The position numbers and the translations under genes were made by a program. This document shows, piece after piece, positions 50,716 through 62,299 of a DNA stretch of 64,000 nucleotides. Each line of letters opens with the position of its first letter. The stretch's first letter is position 1. Source of the DNA: Salvelinus alpinus (taxonomy: Eukaryota > Chordata > Actinopteri > Salmoniformes > Salmonidae); NCBI RefSeq assembly GCF_045679555.1, contig NC_092110.1:2867390-2931389 (forward strand). Direction: 5' to 3'. The notes under the pieces were generated by a model. That model did not search any database, was not told the origin of the DNA, and worked only from the letters and a program-made list of their open reading frames with translations.

Positions 50716-52140
50716 ACAGGCAGGCTATAACCCCACTCATTACCTCTTAATAAAACAGAATTTTCCGCCGCCATGCTAGAGTGGCTAATGCTACTCCTTG
50801 ATGTTCCATACTGCTGCAACCTGGTTGGCTGAACATCAGGAAGTAGCATTAGCCATACATTTTTCTAAACGAATCCAATATTTTAGTTGGACTTGCACCT
50901 GTTACTGAGATATCTGTTCCAGTTTATATTATTTAGGTAGTCTCAATCATTAATTCTTACCTGGGCAGTCATTCTGAAAGCAGGTTGCAGGTGATTTAAA
51001 AGTTTGAAAATTGTTAGGCATCCTCATTCTGGCTGGATTCCAATAGGAATTACACATCACTTTGCAAGCCAGCATAATGTGGCTTGATGTTCAGTAGGTA
51101 TAACTCTCAAAGAAAGGCCTTATGATATACAGGTAACTGACAAAATAAAGGTAACACCAACATAAAGTGTCTTAATAATAGGGCCGGGACAATAACAGTA
51201 TCGCGATATTCATTAGTTTCGTGGCAAAGAAACAACATGAGAAGTGAACTTCTTTACGAAAACAGCCCGTATGTTGGAAACAAACATGTCTTCCAGTCAT
51301 GTTTATGTTCCAAGCTATATAACACAATATTTTACATAGAGCAGGTTTGTAAAAGGACAAGAATCTCCTATACGTGTCCAATTGGGTTGAGATCTGGTGA
51401 CTGAGACACAAACACGTAACCTTTAAACCCCATAAGTTCCTTTTGAGATGCCTCTTTCAAAGTCCCAGATATCTTCTAGCCATGGTAGCCAAAATAATGG
51501 GCAACTGGGCATTTATGTTAAATTCAAGAACCGCACCTGCTTTCAATATACTTTGTATTCCTCATTTACTCAAGTGTTTCCTTTATTTTGGCTGTTATCT
51601 GTATGTAGTATTGTCATAAAGAGTAATTTTTTTTAAACAACATCCACAAGTACATAGAGCAGCCAGCCAGGCGTCCCCCAGGGTTCTCTTGGTGGTACAT
51701 TCTAATGCCTAAATTCCATCTGAAATACACAGTGAAATGATTGAATTTATATTCAGTGTATTGTTAGTTGTTTTGGATATTGCCTAGGCCTAAATGATCA
51801 GGACTATTTTCTAAGTAAGAGAACATTCAACCTTTTTAACATTTAAACATCCCGAGCCCGTTGGGGAGTTGCAGTGATGAAACAAGATCGCAATTAGATA
51901 TCACGAAAAAGGGGGTAAAATACAAAAAAATGAAACACAAAAAAAACCTGTACCCTTTCATTTAAGTGTGCACTTATCAAGAGGCTATTGTTAAATGGTG
52001 TTTTTGTAGTGAACATGTGATGGTAGAGTTTGCAAAACAAATGCCCACTGGATTGATGAAAATAGCCATTCTGCCAGGTAAGCATAGGCTACTTTCTTGT
52101 TAACTAATTGCGAACGTTTTTGGGAAAGCCTTTCAATATA
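50716..52140. other. Intergenic sequence with Tc1 scraps
   Basis: Tc1-derived scraps lie at 51,128-51,185 (GACAAAATAAAGGTAACACC) and 51,376-51,412 (CCAATTGGGTTGAGATCTGG), apparently parts of one element with about 190 bp of other DNA between them. Nothing else was recognised. Confidence 0.5.
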
Positions 52141-52862
52141 CACTATATACAAAAGTATGTGGACACCCCTTCAAATTAGTGGATTTGGCTATTTCAGCCA
52201 CACCCGTTGCTGACAGGTGTATAAAATCGAGCACACAGCCATGCAATCTCCATAGACAAACATTTGCAGTTGAATGGCCTTACTGAAGAGCTCAGTGACT
52301 TTCAACGTGGCATCATCATAGGATGCCACCTTTCCAACAAGTCAGTTAGTCAAATTTCTGCCCTGCTAAACTGTAAGTGCTATTATTGTGAAGTGGAAAC
52401 ATCTAGGAGCAACAAAGGCTCCGCCGCAAAGTGGTAGGCCACACAAGCTCACAGAACATCACTGCTGAGTGCTGAAGCGTGTAGCGTGTAAAAATAATTT
52501 GTCCTTGGCTGCAACACTCACTACCAAGTTGGAAATGCGTTCTCTGGAGTGATGAATCATGCTTCACCATCTAGCAGTCCAACGGAGGACTCTGGGTTTG
52601 GCGGATGCCAGGAGAACGCTACCTGCCCCAATGCATAGTGCTGTAAAATCTGGTGGAGGAGGAATAATGGTCTGTTTTAGTCTGTTTTTCATGGTTCGGG
52701 CTAGGCCCCTTAGTTCCAGTGAAGGGAAATCTTAACGCTACCTCATACAATGACATTCTAGACGATTCTGTGCTTCCAACTTTGTTTGGAGAAGGCCCTT
52801 TCCTGTTTCACCATGACAATGCCCCCATGCACAAAGCGAGGTCCATACAGAAATGTGTTTTT
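52141..52862 (+). mobile_element. Tc1 transposon, right end missing
   Basis: Starts CACTATATACAAAAGTATGT after TA. Transposase remnants follow: the helix-turn-helix region from about 52,270, a region like WSDESCFTI near 52,540, then [20 protein letters not shown] and [19 protein letters not shown] (second catalytic Asp). It has internal deletions and stops before the catalytic Glu; no right repeat is found. Confidence 0.82.
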
Positions 52863-53227
52863 CGAGATCATATAACATTCTTGTTGAATACCCTGTTCTG
52901 TTTTTGAGTTCGCATTAAATATTTTACACTCCAAATAAACATTATTTGGACATATCTGAATGTCTAACTTCTGTTTGATCTTACAGAACCCTATACAGTT
53001 TACAGTATAAAGAAAGAGAAGCTTAGGCCTAACCCCAGAGGGACAGAGATATGCCGGAGGCATGCATTTATTTTTGTGAGATGGCTACTGCTATACAAAT
53101 ATAGACGTACAGAATGAGGGTAATTCGTTAATTTTCGATCCAAATATTTTGTATGAAGATAGCATTATATTGTTAGATTATAGGAGTAACTCTGGTAGAC
53201 CTGAAACCGTCTTCCTCACCTCAAGTG

Positions 53228-53378
53228 AGGTCGGCAGGTAGCCTAGTTATCAGAGCTATGGACTAGTAACCGAAAGGTTGCCAGATGGAATCCCCGAGCT
53301 GACAAGGTAAAAATCTGTCTTTCTGCCCCTGAACAAAGCAGTTCCTAGGCCGTCATTGAAAATAAGAATGTCTTAATA
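53228..53378 (+). mobile_element. tRNA-derived SINE
   Basis: GGTAGCCTAGTTATCAGAGC (A box) and CCAGATGGAATCCCCGAGC (B-box-like region) lead to the shared tail TTCCTAGGCCGTCATTGAAA and AATAAGAATG. Like the copy at 17,158-17,348, it is a retroposon, not a tRNA gene. Confidence 0.75.
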
Positions 53379-53469
53379 TCATAGGCCTGCAGTAGGATCC
53401 TACGTCCTATAGTGGTGCAATTGCCCCTCATACTTGTGAGACACGGGCGATTTCCTTAAGCAACTATCT

Positions 53470-55345
53470 GAACTTGAAATTGGGGATGACTATTTAGCTA
53501 TCTCTCTCATCACCCTAGATGACAAAGGACTGAAGGCTTTGAAGTTATTTTTGGAACAGAGAGGGGACACAACGTCCTCTACCGTTTTTTTTGTTGGATC
53601 TGAGTATCCTCCTGTTCAATAACTATTTTTTGTTTGAAGACTGTTATTATTTACAAAAACAGGTAGCGACAATGGGCTCCATTTTCTCTCCTAACTATTC
53701 ATGTCTATGTGTGGGTTGTCTTGAAGACAAGCTCCTTTGGCACAATAATCTTTCTCCCATCATATATGTATGTGTTAAATATATGTTGATTATGTGTTTC
53801 TCATTTGGAAGGGTCCCCTCAACGTGTTTGATTTTCTCGCTGACCTTAATGTCATGGTTCAATCTATCAAGTTTACAGCAGAGATTGGTAACGGCGATAT
53901 CATTCCTTGATACACTGGTGCACCTTCACTCAGGGCCTACTTTGTCCACTACTTTGTACACAAAGCCTACAGACAAGAAAAGTATCCTACATGCAGCCAG
54001 TGCGCATCCCACATTTCTGAAAAAAGGGATTACCGTACACACAATTTCTGAGACTGAAACGCATTTGTACTAGTAAAACAGACTTTGAAAACGAGGTTAT
54101 GAAAATGTATGGACTGTTTGAGGCCCGCTCATACACGAAATAATGGCTTGGTGATGCTCTCAGTAAAGTACGTACCATTGATGAGACCTCTACCAGAAGG
54201 GATAAAAGTAATAAAATAAAAGATTGTATCTGTACCACTACATATTGTCCTTTGAGCGATGACATCAAGGGAGCTGTTAAGAAACATTGAAATGTGCTTA
54301 TGGCTGATCCTGCTTGCCCAAAAAATGTATCTGACCCCCCTCTCCTTTCACGCTGCAGGGCAGGAATATCAGGGACTTCATTGCTCGGGCTGACACTCAT
54401 GTCTCCCCTATAAGAAATGACGGTAGACTAGATGAGGTGACTATTACCCCTGTCGCAGTTGTGCGGCATGTAGGTATTCCTGTAAAAAAAAAAGTGAACG
54501 TATTCAGCATCTCTGCCACTGGCTAACAATACATTATCAAACAGTTCCTCACTTGCAGCTCTTTTAATGTCATATACCTTATCTCTTGTCCATGCAATAA
54601 GCAATATGTGGGCAAAACCAGACCGATAAGAACACGTATTATAGAACACAACTGGAGGAGACTTCATTGAATATGGACACCCCTTCGTGAACGTTTTATC
54701 TGCTGTTTAACACAGAAGGATATGGAAGAGACAGGGTGACCGCCCTCTGAGAAATGACGCGCGATAGGGGATTTAGTGTCATTTCTCCTTATGTTTCTCC
54801 TTATTTCTCTTGTGTTAGAATGCAGGTGGATGTTCTATTTAACACTTCTACACCCATCAGGCTCGAATGAATAATTGTTATTGAAGTGTTTTCTGTAACT
54901 GGTATATTGCCTCTGTTTTATACCCCCATCTAGTGGTGTCTCTAGCTTCCTACTCTTTAAATCCTGTGTTACTTCTTATGAGGAAATGTTCACATGGGAC
55001 AGTATATGTATAAGCAGGAATTTTGATGTCTCACTGTCAGCTTTTTAATATTTTGTATATAATGTAGATTATGCATTATATTGTACTAGGTACTGCTTTA
55101 TAGATTTTCTGATGTATTTTCTTGCCCGATCATGTGACATATGCAATTATCATTGCAATAGAAACCAGGTGTGTGTGCTGATAATTTACACTGATGATGG
55201 CCTGAGGCTGAAACGTTTGTTTTTACCTTTAATTGATGCACTTTCTTGCAATATGATATATTCTTTGGGGACCATGATGTTGCAATAAACATCTTTATCT
55301 TGCATTCAAGTCTCAGTTTTGGATCTATTCCTTTTTTTGACAGTA
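53470..55345 (+). mobile_element. Penelope-like retroelement, decayed
   Basis: Pieces in order: GLKALKLFLEQRGD near 53,530; YYLQKQVATMGSIFSPNYSC near 53,650 (RT motif of the GTAMG-FAPNYA type); IPFLDTLVHLHSGPTLSTTL and YTKPTDKKSILHAASAHPTF near 53,900-54,010 (typical of Penelope RT C-terminal part); and NVIYLISCPCNKQYVGKTRP near 54,565, a GIY-YIG endonuclease start. Frameshifts and stops are frequent. A hammerhead-like core and an AATAAA lie further downstream (55,191 and 55,283). Confidence 0.78.
55188..55222 (+). ncRNA. Possible hammerhead ribozyme core in Penelope-like element
   Basis: CTGATGA (55,191-55,197) is followed by TGGCC-TGA-GGCT, which can pair as stem II (three Watson-Crick pairs and one G-U), and then GAAAC (55,210-55,214). 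This order is the conserved hammerhead core. Penelope-like elements are known to carry such motifs in their repeated ends. Stems I and III are not clear, so activity cannot be claimed. Confidence 0.4.
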
Positions 55346-55761
55346 TGCAGGTCTCTTTCTTCTGGTAAACTTTATTGTGGTAATATCAAAAGTAAGTCAA
55401 GCCATTGTTTATAGGAAAAATACGAGCAGAAGAGCAAATGTAAACAATAGAAAAACGAACTACCCTCCCCTGTGCCCCCCCCCCAAAAAATCGAAGGTGT
55501 AACATGGAAAACAAAATGTATGTTATTTCATGACCGGGGGCCTGTTGCACAAAAGTAGAATTAAGACATCCGGGATAAATGACTCAGCTGAGCTCAATGA
55601 AGCCAAAACATGTGCGTCCAGGCTTAATTGGTTGCACAAAGACCAAGCCAGGATGAGCAGACACGGATTCATTAAGCCAGGTGAAACCAATCCTGGATAG
55701 GTGCGCGCTCACGGCTCACTCAAATAGACCCCGCCACAGATCACAGATTAACTGATTTACC

Positions 55762-56180
55762 ATGGCAACTAGAGCCGCGTACTTTTCCCCGTCGGAAGCA
55801 CAAATCCTCATGGAGGCATACGAGGAGGTAAAAGATATAATTAAGAAGAAAGGCAACACCGCCACAGTGATAAAGCAAAGAGAAAAAGCGTGGCAAAGTA
55901 TTGCAGACCGCCTGAATGCGTAAGTAGTGCACAATTACACACTCACCGCTCCGCTGAAACATCACAATTACAATTCAAATATTTAATTCACATCTCCAAA
56001 AATGCAGTTGTACTGTAATTATGAAACGGTTAAATTTTTAATTGAAATGCACTGCAGATATGAGTGAAATTGTGTAAAGTAACTCCATCACACTGTATAA
56101 AGCTATGATACATTTTTTGATATTTTTACTGAAAACAAGACAAAAATACCAAGTAATTTTTTGCAGTGTGACTCCATTAA

Positions 56181-56262
<82 letters not shown>

Positions 56263-57402
56263 TAAACATGAACGGGCCAAAACGGACATGGCAGCAGGTC
56301 AAAATCAAATACAAGAACATTCTGCAGAATGGTATGGTCCCTGACTAATATTTAACAAAGCACAAGCATATATTGTACCCAGAAGGTGCCTGCTCACACA
56401 TTGTCTGTACTGTTTTAGCAGTGAAAAAGAATACCCACAGACAAGGCACGGGTGGTGGGTCACCAAAGGCTGACCTTACCCCAGCAGAGGACATGGCCTT
56501 GGAGCTAAATAAAGGCAGGCCCGTCTTAGAGGGGATCCCTGGGGGGAAAGAGACGAGCATAGGTTCCTCCCAAGATGCCACCCGCTTCATTCAAGGTATG
56601 TCCTTCCATCTCTACATGGGATACAACCACATTCATATTGAATCAATTTGGACTGTCTGACTTTGGTTTACCTATTGCCTTGCAGTGTCTGGCAGCACTG
56701 TGTTCCTGTAAGAGCCACCAGCACAAGCACCAGACGATGCTGATCCAGTGAGTACTCCATCAAAGGCATACTGTAGGCCTGGCATGTCTTGTCTACTAGC
56801 TTCAATATGAATCCGATTAAATGTGATAGGGTGAAGGCCCCAGTGCAGCAGCAACAGCACATGATGGAGACGATGATGAGGAGGAGACCATCTCTCTGGA
56901 TTCCAGAAGGCATGAGGTATCATGTTAAGACTGTGAAAGTACTATTTACTCTACAATGGTGAGGAGTCCTCATCAAAATCAAAAAATCTAATTTCTTTTA
57001 CAGGACCCAGATGCTATACAGTGGGAAAACCAGCCTGGCAACATAGTGCGTATTAATAAAAGGACACCACATCCTGCCAAATTCCAGCTGCGCTAATTGT
57101 ATTGTGTTCACAGAGCTCACAAGCTATCAGAAAGTTGTATGGCAACCACCTCCGGCGCCAAATAGAACTGGCAGACATAGACATTCAGTACAAGAAGAAA
57201 AAGATGGAAAATCTTGCACTGGAGTCCGAAATAAAAAAGAGGACAATTAGGAAACTGGACCTTGAAATAAAAAAACTTGAGAGGGAGGTGAGATATGCCT
57301 TCAATGTACACTGTATGCTAACTGTAACACAAATGTATTAATCATTATTTTTCTTTCCTCCCCCAGCTCCAAGAAGATGACACAGCTCAAAATAAAAATT
57401 AG
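55762..57402 (+). pseudogene. Harbinger Myb/SANT-like accessory protein, one nonsense codon
   Basis: Eight exons with good borders: 55762-55919, 56261-56331, 56419-56595, 56686-56747, 56830-56916, 57004-57045, 57114-57287, 57367-57402. The N-terminal trihelix domain reads YFSPSEAQILMEAYEEVKDI, KAWQSIADRLNA and RTWQQVKIKYKNI. A Gly/Ala/acidic middle and a basic coiled-coil end (LESEIKKRTIRKLDLEIKKL) follow. The partner binds the element ends and carries the transposase into the nucleus in related elements. The only defect seen is TAA at 56,709-56,711. All phases join. Exons and phases are inferred by eye. Confidence 0.8.
56182..56258. repeat. (GT)n tract directly at a splice acceptor
   Basis: About 38 GT units end in GTAG at 56,257-56,260, the acceptor of the second exon of the Myb-like gene. 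The normal polypyrimidine tract has been replaced by the repeat. Confidence 0.95.
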
Positions 57403-57622
57403 GTATATTCTCGTAAAGTCAAGTGAGCCATGACATATGAGCTCTTATTGTGAGCACACAGGACGGTGGCATCTTTCTAAGGTTTTTTTTATTTTCCCAG
57501 CAATCAGTACAACCAAGTCATCGTTATAAGGCATCGCCCTCTTTTGCCCACCCCCCCAGCACCAGGTGTGGCCACTAGCCTATATGAAGGCCCAAAATTG
57601 TGTGTTCCTTTCTGCTCTGACA

Positions 57623-58913
57623 ATGGCATGCCCATTCGTGCGAGATGTGGTGGATGAAGAAGCACTTGTGCTGAGGAGAGCCTTCAGGCGAGAAAGGGTC
57701 TTCAGGGACCGGTTGGACCCACTGGCCTTCCCTGATGACCATCTATATGAAAGATACAGGTTTTCTGCAGATGGCATCAGGTATCTATGCAGACTACTGG
57801 GTCCCAGGATTAAGCACCGCACTGCACGGAGCCATGCACTGAGTGTGGAGCAAATGGTTTGTGTGGCCTTGCGCTTTTTTGCTAGTGGAGCCTTCCTGTA
57901 CTCAGTGGGGGATGCAGAACAGCTGAACAAGGCCACAATTTGCCGCACAATAAGGAGTGTGTGTCTGGCTATCAAAGCATTAGCAGATGTCTTCATCTCC
58001 TTCCCTGGCCACAGAAGACTCTGTGACATCAAAGAGGAGTTCTATAGGATTGCAGGTAAGAGGATCTACAAATTACAGGACAACTGTTAACACATAGTAG
58101 GATACTCATTACTTTGTGTGACAGGTTTCCCCAATGTCATTGGTGCAGTGGACTGCACACACATAAGGATAAAAGCCCCCTCAGGTGCCCATGAGGCCGA
58201 TTTTGTGAATAGGAAATCCTTTCACAGCATTAATGTTCAGGTGAACATAACTTTTTGATATTGTCCATTGACGAACACTCTGCATTGCCAGTGATGTGCA
58301 TTGATTGGTGTAATATTCCTCATCTTATGATTTCAGATGGTCTGCAATGCTGACTGTGTGATCAGCAATGTTGTGGCAAAATGGCCTGGCTCAGTCCATG
58401 ACTCCAGAATCTTTCGGGCCTCTGAAATCTATCAGTGCCTATCACAAGGTAAGCCACACAACCCCTATTTATAACCATCATGGCTGTGTCAAGAATATCA
58501 CTGTGTTTATGAGGTAGTAATGATGAGATTTTGTGTTGACAGGTGAATTCTCTGGTGTGTTGCTGGGAGACAGGGGGTATGGCTGCCAGCCTTTTCTCCT
58601 GACACCTTTCACAGACCCCCAGGAAGCACAGCAGGCCTACAACCATGCCCATGCCAGGACCAGGGCCAGAGTTGAAATGACCTTTGGCCTCCTGAAGGCA
58701 CGCTTTCACTGCCTTCACAAATTAAGGGTCAGCCCTGTTAGGGCATGTGATATTACTGTGGCTTGTGCTGTCCTCCACAATGTGGCCTGCCTGAGGAAGG
58801 AGAGGGCCCCCAGAGTGCCACCAGCCATGGACTGGGACAATCCGGCAATCTTCCCTGATGACGACAGTGGTCGGCTGCTGAGGGACCAATATGTGTTGAA
58901 TTATTTTAGTTAG
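57623..58913 (+). CDS. HARBI1-like Harbinger transposase, open across four exons
   Basis: Exons 57623-58055, 58125-58240, 58337-58448 and 58543-58913 give 344 codons including the stop, with no lesion. Starts [20 protein letters not shown]; an upstream in-frame ATG at 57,566 is less likely. Catalytic positions of the DDE nuclease: [16 protein letters not shown], and [18 protein letters not shown] is also present. Length is close to the 340-350 residues of HARBI1 proteins. A polyadenylation signal AATAAA lies at 59,275. The transposase cuts and pastes the element with the Myb-like partner. Whether it is expressed cannot be seen. Confidence 0.88.
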
Positions 58914-60044
58914 TATGTGTGCTTTCAATTTTGGTTAAATATGTCCTGCGGTGGCAGAGGAATTTGGGTTTTTTTGGGTTCGTTTTTTGACGAATTTGGC
59001 CTCTTATGATGTTTGTGCGGTATACTGTGTGTAATACAAGGCTGCAGGGAGGCTACTGCATCCATTCATTTGTCTGTTCAGTTGATGTGTATGGATTTGT
59101 CCTGCATTTATTTTAGTGTGCAGACATGCAGGGTGTGTTATATACAGACCTTTGAATGTGTATGTATCATTTTGTATAATATGCTTGGATTCTGTGCTTT
59201 CCATCTTGTAGAGTCACTGTGACTTCAGTTTCGAAAGGAGCTGATGGTTTACCTGCTTTGTTTTGTCCTTATTCAATAAAGGAACATAATGTTACACATT
59301 GTGTTTTTATATTCATATGGAATGTGTATTTGTTTATATGACAGAGTACTAGGGCCACACTGAAGAAAAAGGATAAAGTCATAAATTTATGAGGCTGGTT
59401 CTTTCTGCAGAAAAGCTACATATTGTTTTTACAGTTTTGATACTTATGACAATGTGATACTTAATATTCTGGCACATCAGCATGTCTTTGTTTATGAAAC
59501 CATACTGAAGTACAATTTCACGAAATGCCCCACATCTGTCATTTTAACAACTGTCCTCCTTTAAAACAACTGGTTACAATATTATGACTTGTGTTTTTTT
59601 CCCCTCTGTGGCCCTAATATTCTATCATTTTATATATAGCCTTATAGTCTATGGGAAACTGTAAATTATCTAATGATAGCAACATCATCTAAAAATCATT
59701 TTTTATCCAAAATCATTGAAATTAATGATCACAAACGTTTAAATAATAACAGTGGGTCTAGTTATATGTGATAACAATGTATAGTGAGCAGTGAAATAAC
59801 TATTGGTTTCCATTTGTGGTGACTGCTGACTGACATTAGGGATGAGATTAAATAGATCCTGGAATTTAGCCTGGTCTGGAGCAGGCTAGCTCCACAGAAT
59901 AAATCTCCATGGTAATTTATACCATAACATATCCTCCTGCCCCCTATCCATCTTTAGTGCAACCGGATTACGGATCAATTGAGCCAGGATCACCAAGATA
60001 TCCTGGCTTAATCCCTTATCCTAGTTTTGTGCAACAGGCCCCGG
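58914..60044 (+). other. 3' part of Harbinger element, non-coding
   Basis: 3' UTR with AATAAA at 59,275-59,280, then AT-rich sequence without ORFs, ending in the right inverted repeat. Confidence 0.7.
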
Positions 60045-60440
60045 ATCATAGTGTGAATAGCCCACTAGGCTATGTCATTTGTTGTCATTATATCCAGAAT
60101 AATTCAAAGGAATAGCGTTGGGTGTTGTGCAGTATTCTATCCTACACAATTGTGCCCATTAAAGTCGGTGTCCAATCCGACGCAAAAAAAAACATGGACT
60201 CATTACCTTGATGCTTTCTCTGTTAAATCGAACTAAACCCTGCTGTATATCAAGCAGACAACAGATGATCAACATCAATTCGCTAGGGATATTAGATCTA
60301 AAGTGGATCCAGGCACAATTAGGGTACTAAGGGGTAACTAGCCCCCCCTAAGAACAATGTCTAATTGCTGACACACAAAAAACTGTTTGGGAAAAAAATT
60401 GTATGTGTATGAAGGTCATACTAAGGCGAATAAACTATAA
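60045..60440. other. Short spacer, nothing recognised
   Basis: Between the Harbinger end and the 3' end of the next LINE. No ORF or repeat end was recognised. Confidence 0.5.
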
Positions 60441-62298
60441 AGGGAAATAAATCAAATTCTATTTGTCACATGCGTCGAATGCAACCTTACAGTGAAATTC
60501 TTAACCAACAATGCAGTTAAGATAAATAAGCGTTATGTAAAAAAATAGATAAGTGGGGGGGCAATGCAAATAGTCTGGGTAGCCCCTTGATTAGCTGTTC
60601 AAGAGTCTTATGGCTTGTGGGTAAAAGCTGTTAATTAAGAAGCCTTTTGGACATAGACTTGGCACACCGGTACCGCTTGCCGTGCGGTAGCAGAGAGAAC
60701 AGTCTATGACTAGGGTGGCTGGAGTCTTTAACAATTTTTAGGGCCATCCTCTGACACCGCCTGGTATAGAGGTCCTGGATGGCACGAAGCTTTGGCCCCA
60801 GTGATGTACTGGGCCGCACACACTACCCTCTGTAGTGCCTTGCGGTCGGAGGCCGAGCAGGCAGTGATGCAACCAGTTAGGATGCTCTCGATGGTGCAGC
60901 TGTAGAACCTTTTGAGGACCCATCCCAAATATTTTCAGTCTCCTGAGGGGGAATAGGCTTTGTCGTGCCCTCTTCACGACTGTCTTAGTGTGTTTTGACC
61001 ATGATAGTTAGTTGGTGATGTGGACACCAAGGAACTTGAAGCTCTCAACCTGCTCCACTACAGCCCCGTCAATGAGAATGGGGGCGTGCTCGGTCCTCCT
61101 TTTCCTTTAATCCACAATCATCTCCTTTGTCTTGATCACGTTGAGGGAGAGGTTGTAATCCTGGCACCACACGGTCAGGTCTCTGACATCCTTCCTTTAG
61201 GCTGTCTCATCGTTGTCTGTGATCAGGCCTACCACTGTTGTGTCATCGGCAAACTTGATGATGGTGTTGGAGTCGTGCCTGGCCATGCAATCATGAGTGA
61301 ACAGGGAATACAGGAGGGGACTGAGGGCCCCCGTGTTGAGGATCAGCTTGGTGCATGTGTTGTTACCTACCCTTACAACCTGGGGGCGGCCCGTCAGGAA
61401 GTCCAGGATCCAGTTGCAGAGGGAGTTGTCTAGTCCCAGGGTCCTTAGCTTAGTGATGAGCTTTGAAGAAACTGTGGTGTTGAACGCTGAGCTGTAGTCA
61501 ATGAATAGCATTCTCACATAAGTGTTCCTTTTGTCCAGGTGGGAAAGGGCAGTGTTGAGTGCAATAGAGATTGCATCATCTGTGGATTTGTTGGGCCGGT
61601 ATGCAAATTGGAGTGGGTCTAGGGTTTCTGGGATAATGGTGTTGATGTGAGCCATGACCAGCCTTTCAAAGCACTTCATGACTACAGATGTGAGTGCTAT
61701 GGGTCGGTAGTCATTTAGGCAGGTTACCTTAGTGTTCTTGTGCACAGGGACTATGGTGGTCTGCTTGAAACATCTAGGTATTACAGACTCGGTCAGGGAG
61801 AGGTTGAAAATGTCAGTAAAGACACTTGACAGTTGGTCCGCGCATGCTTTGAGTACACGTCCTGGTAATCCGTCTGGCCCAGCGGCTTTGTGAATGTTGA
61901 CCTGTTTGAAGGTTTTGTTCACATCGGCTACCGAAAGCGTTATCACACAGTCATCCAGGACAGCTGGTGCATGCTTCAGTGTTGCTTGCCTCGAAGCGAG
62001 CATAAAAGACATTTAGCTCGTCTGGTAGGCTCACGTCACTGGGCAGCTCGTGTCTGGGTTTCCCTTTGTAGACCGTAATAGTTTTCAAGCCCTGCCACAT
62101 CCGACGAGCGTCAGAGCCAGTGTAGTAGGATTCAATCTTAATCCTGTATTGACGCTTGTTTGATGGATCGTCTGAGGGCATAGTGGGATTTCTTATAAGC
62201 GTCTGGATTAGTCTCCCGCTCCTTGAAAGCGTCAGCTCTACCCTTTAGCTCGATGCGGATGTTGCCTGTAATCCATGGCTTCTGGTTTGGATATATTT
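60441..62298 (-). mobile_element. Jockey-group LINE, interrupted at its 5' side
   Basis: The minus strand carries a 271-codon frame (62,012-61,197) with [40 protein letters not shown] and [18 protein letters not shown]. The usual GAPQG motif is shortened to [12 protein letters not shown], so four residues or so are missing. The C-terminal half (60,977-60,631) is in other frames. The right side is cut by a Sleeping Beauty-type element at 62,300. It belongs to the same family as 42,235-44,350. Confidence 0.87.
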
Positions 62299-62299
62299 A

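Larger units (their letters stand above)
55536..60044 (+). mobile_element. PIF/Harbinger transposon, about 4.5 kb
   Basis: Inverted ends: GGGGGCCTGTTGCACAAAAG near 55,536 and CTAGTTTTGTGCAACAGGCC ending near 60,044. The next bases (CATCCGGGATAAATGACT; TTAATCCCTTATCCT) are partly inverted too. It contains two genes in the same direction, a Myb/SANT-like DNA-binding protein and a HARBI1-like nuclease, as in the fish Harbinger3 type. An obvious three-base target duplication was not found. Confidence 0.88.
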
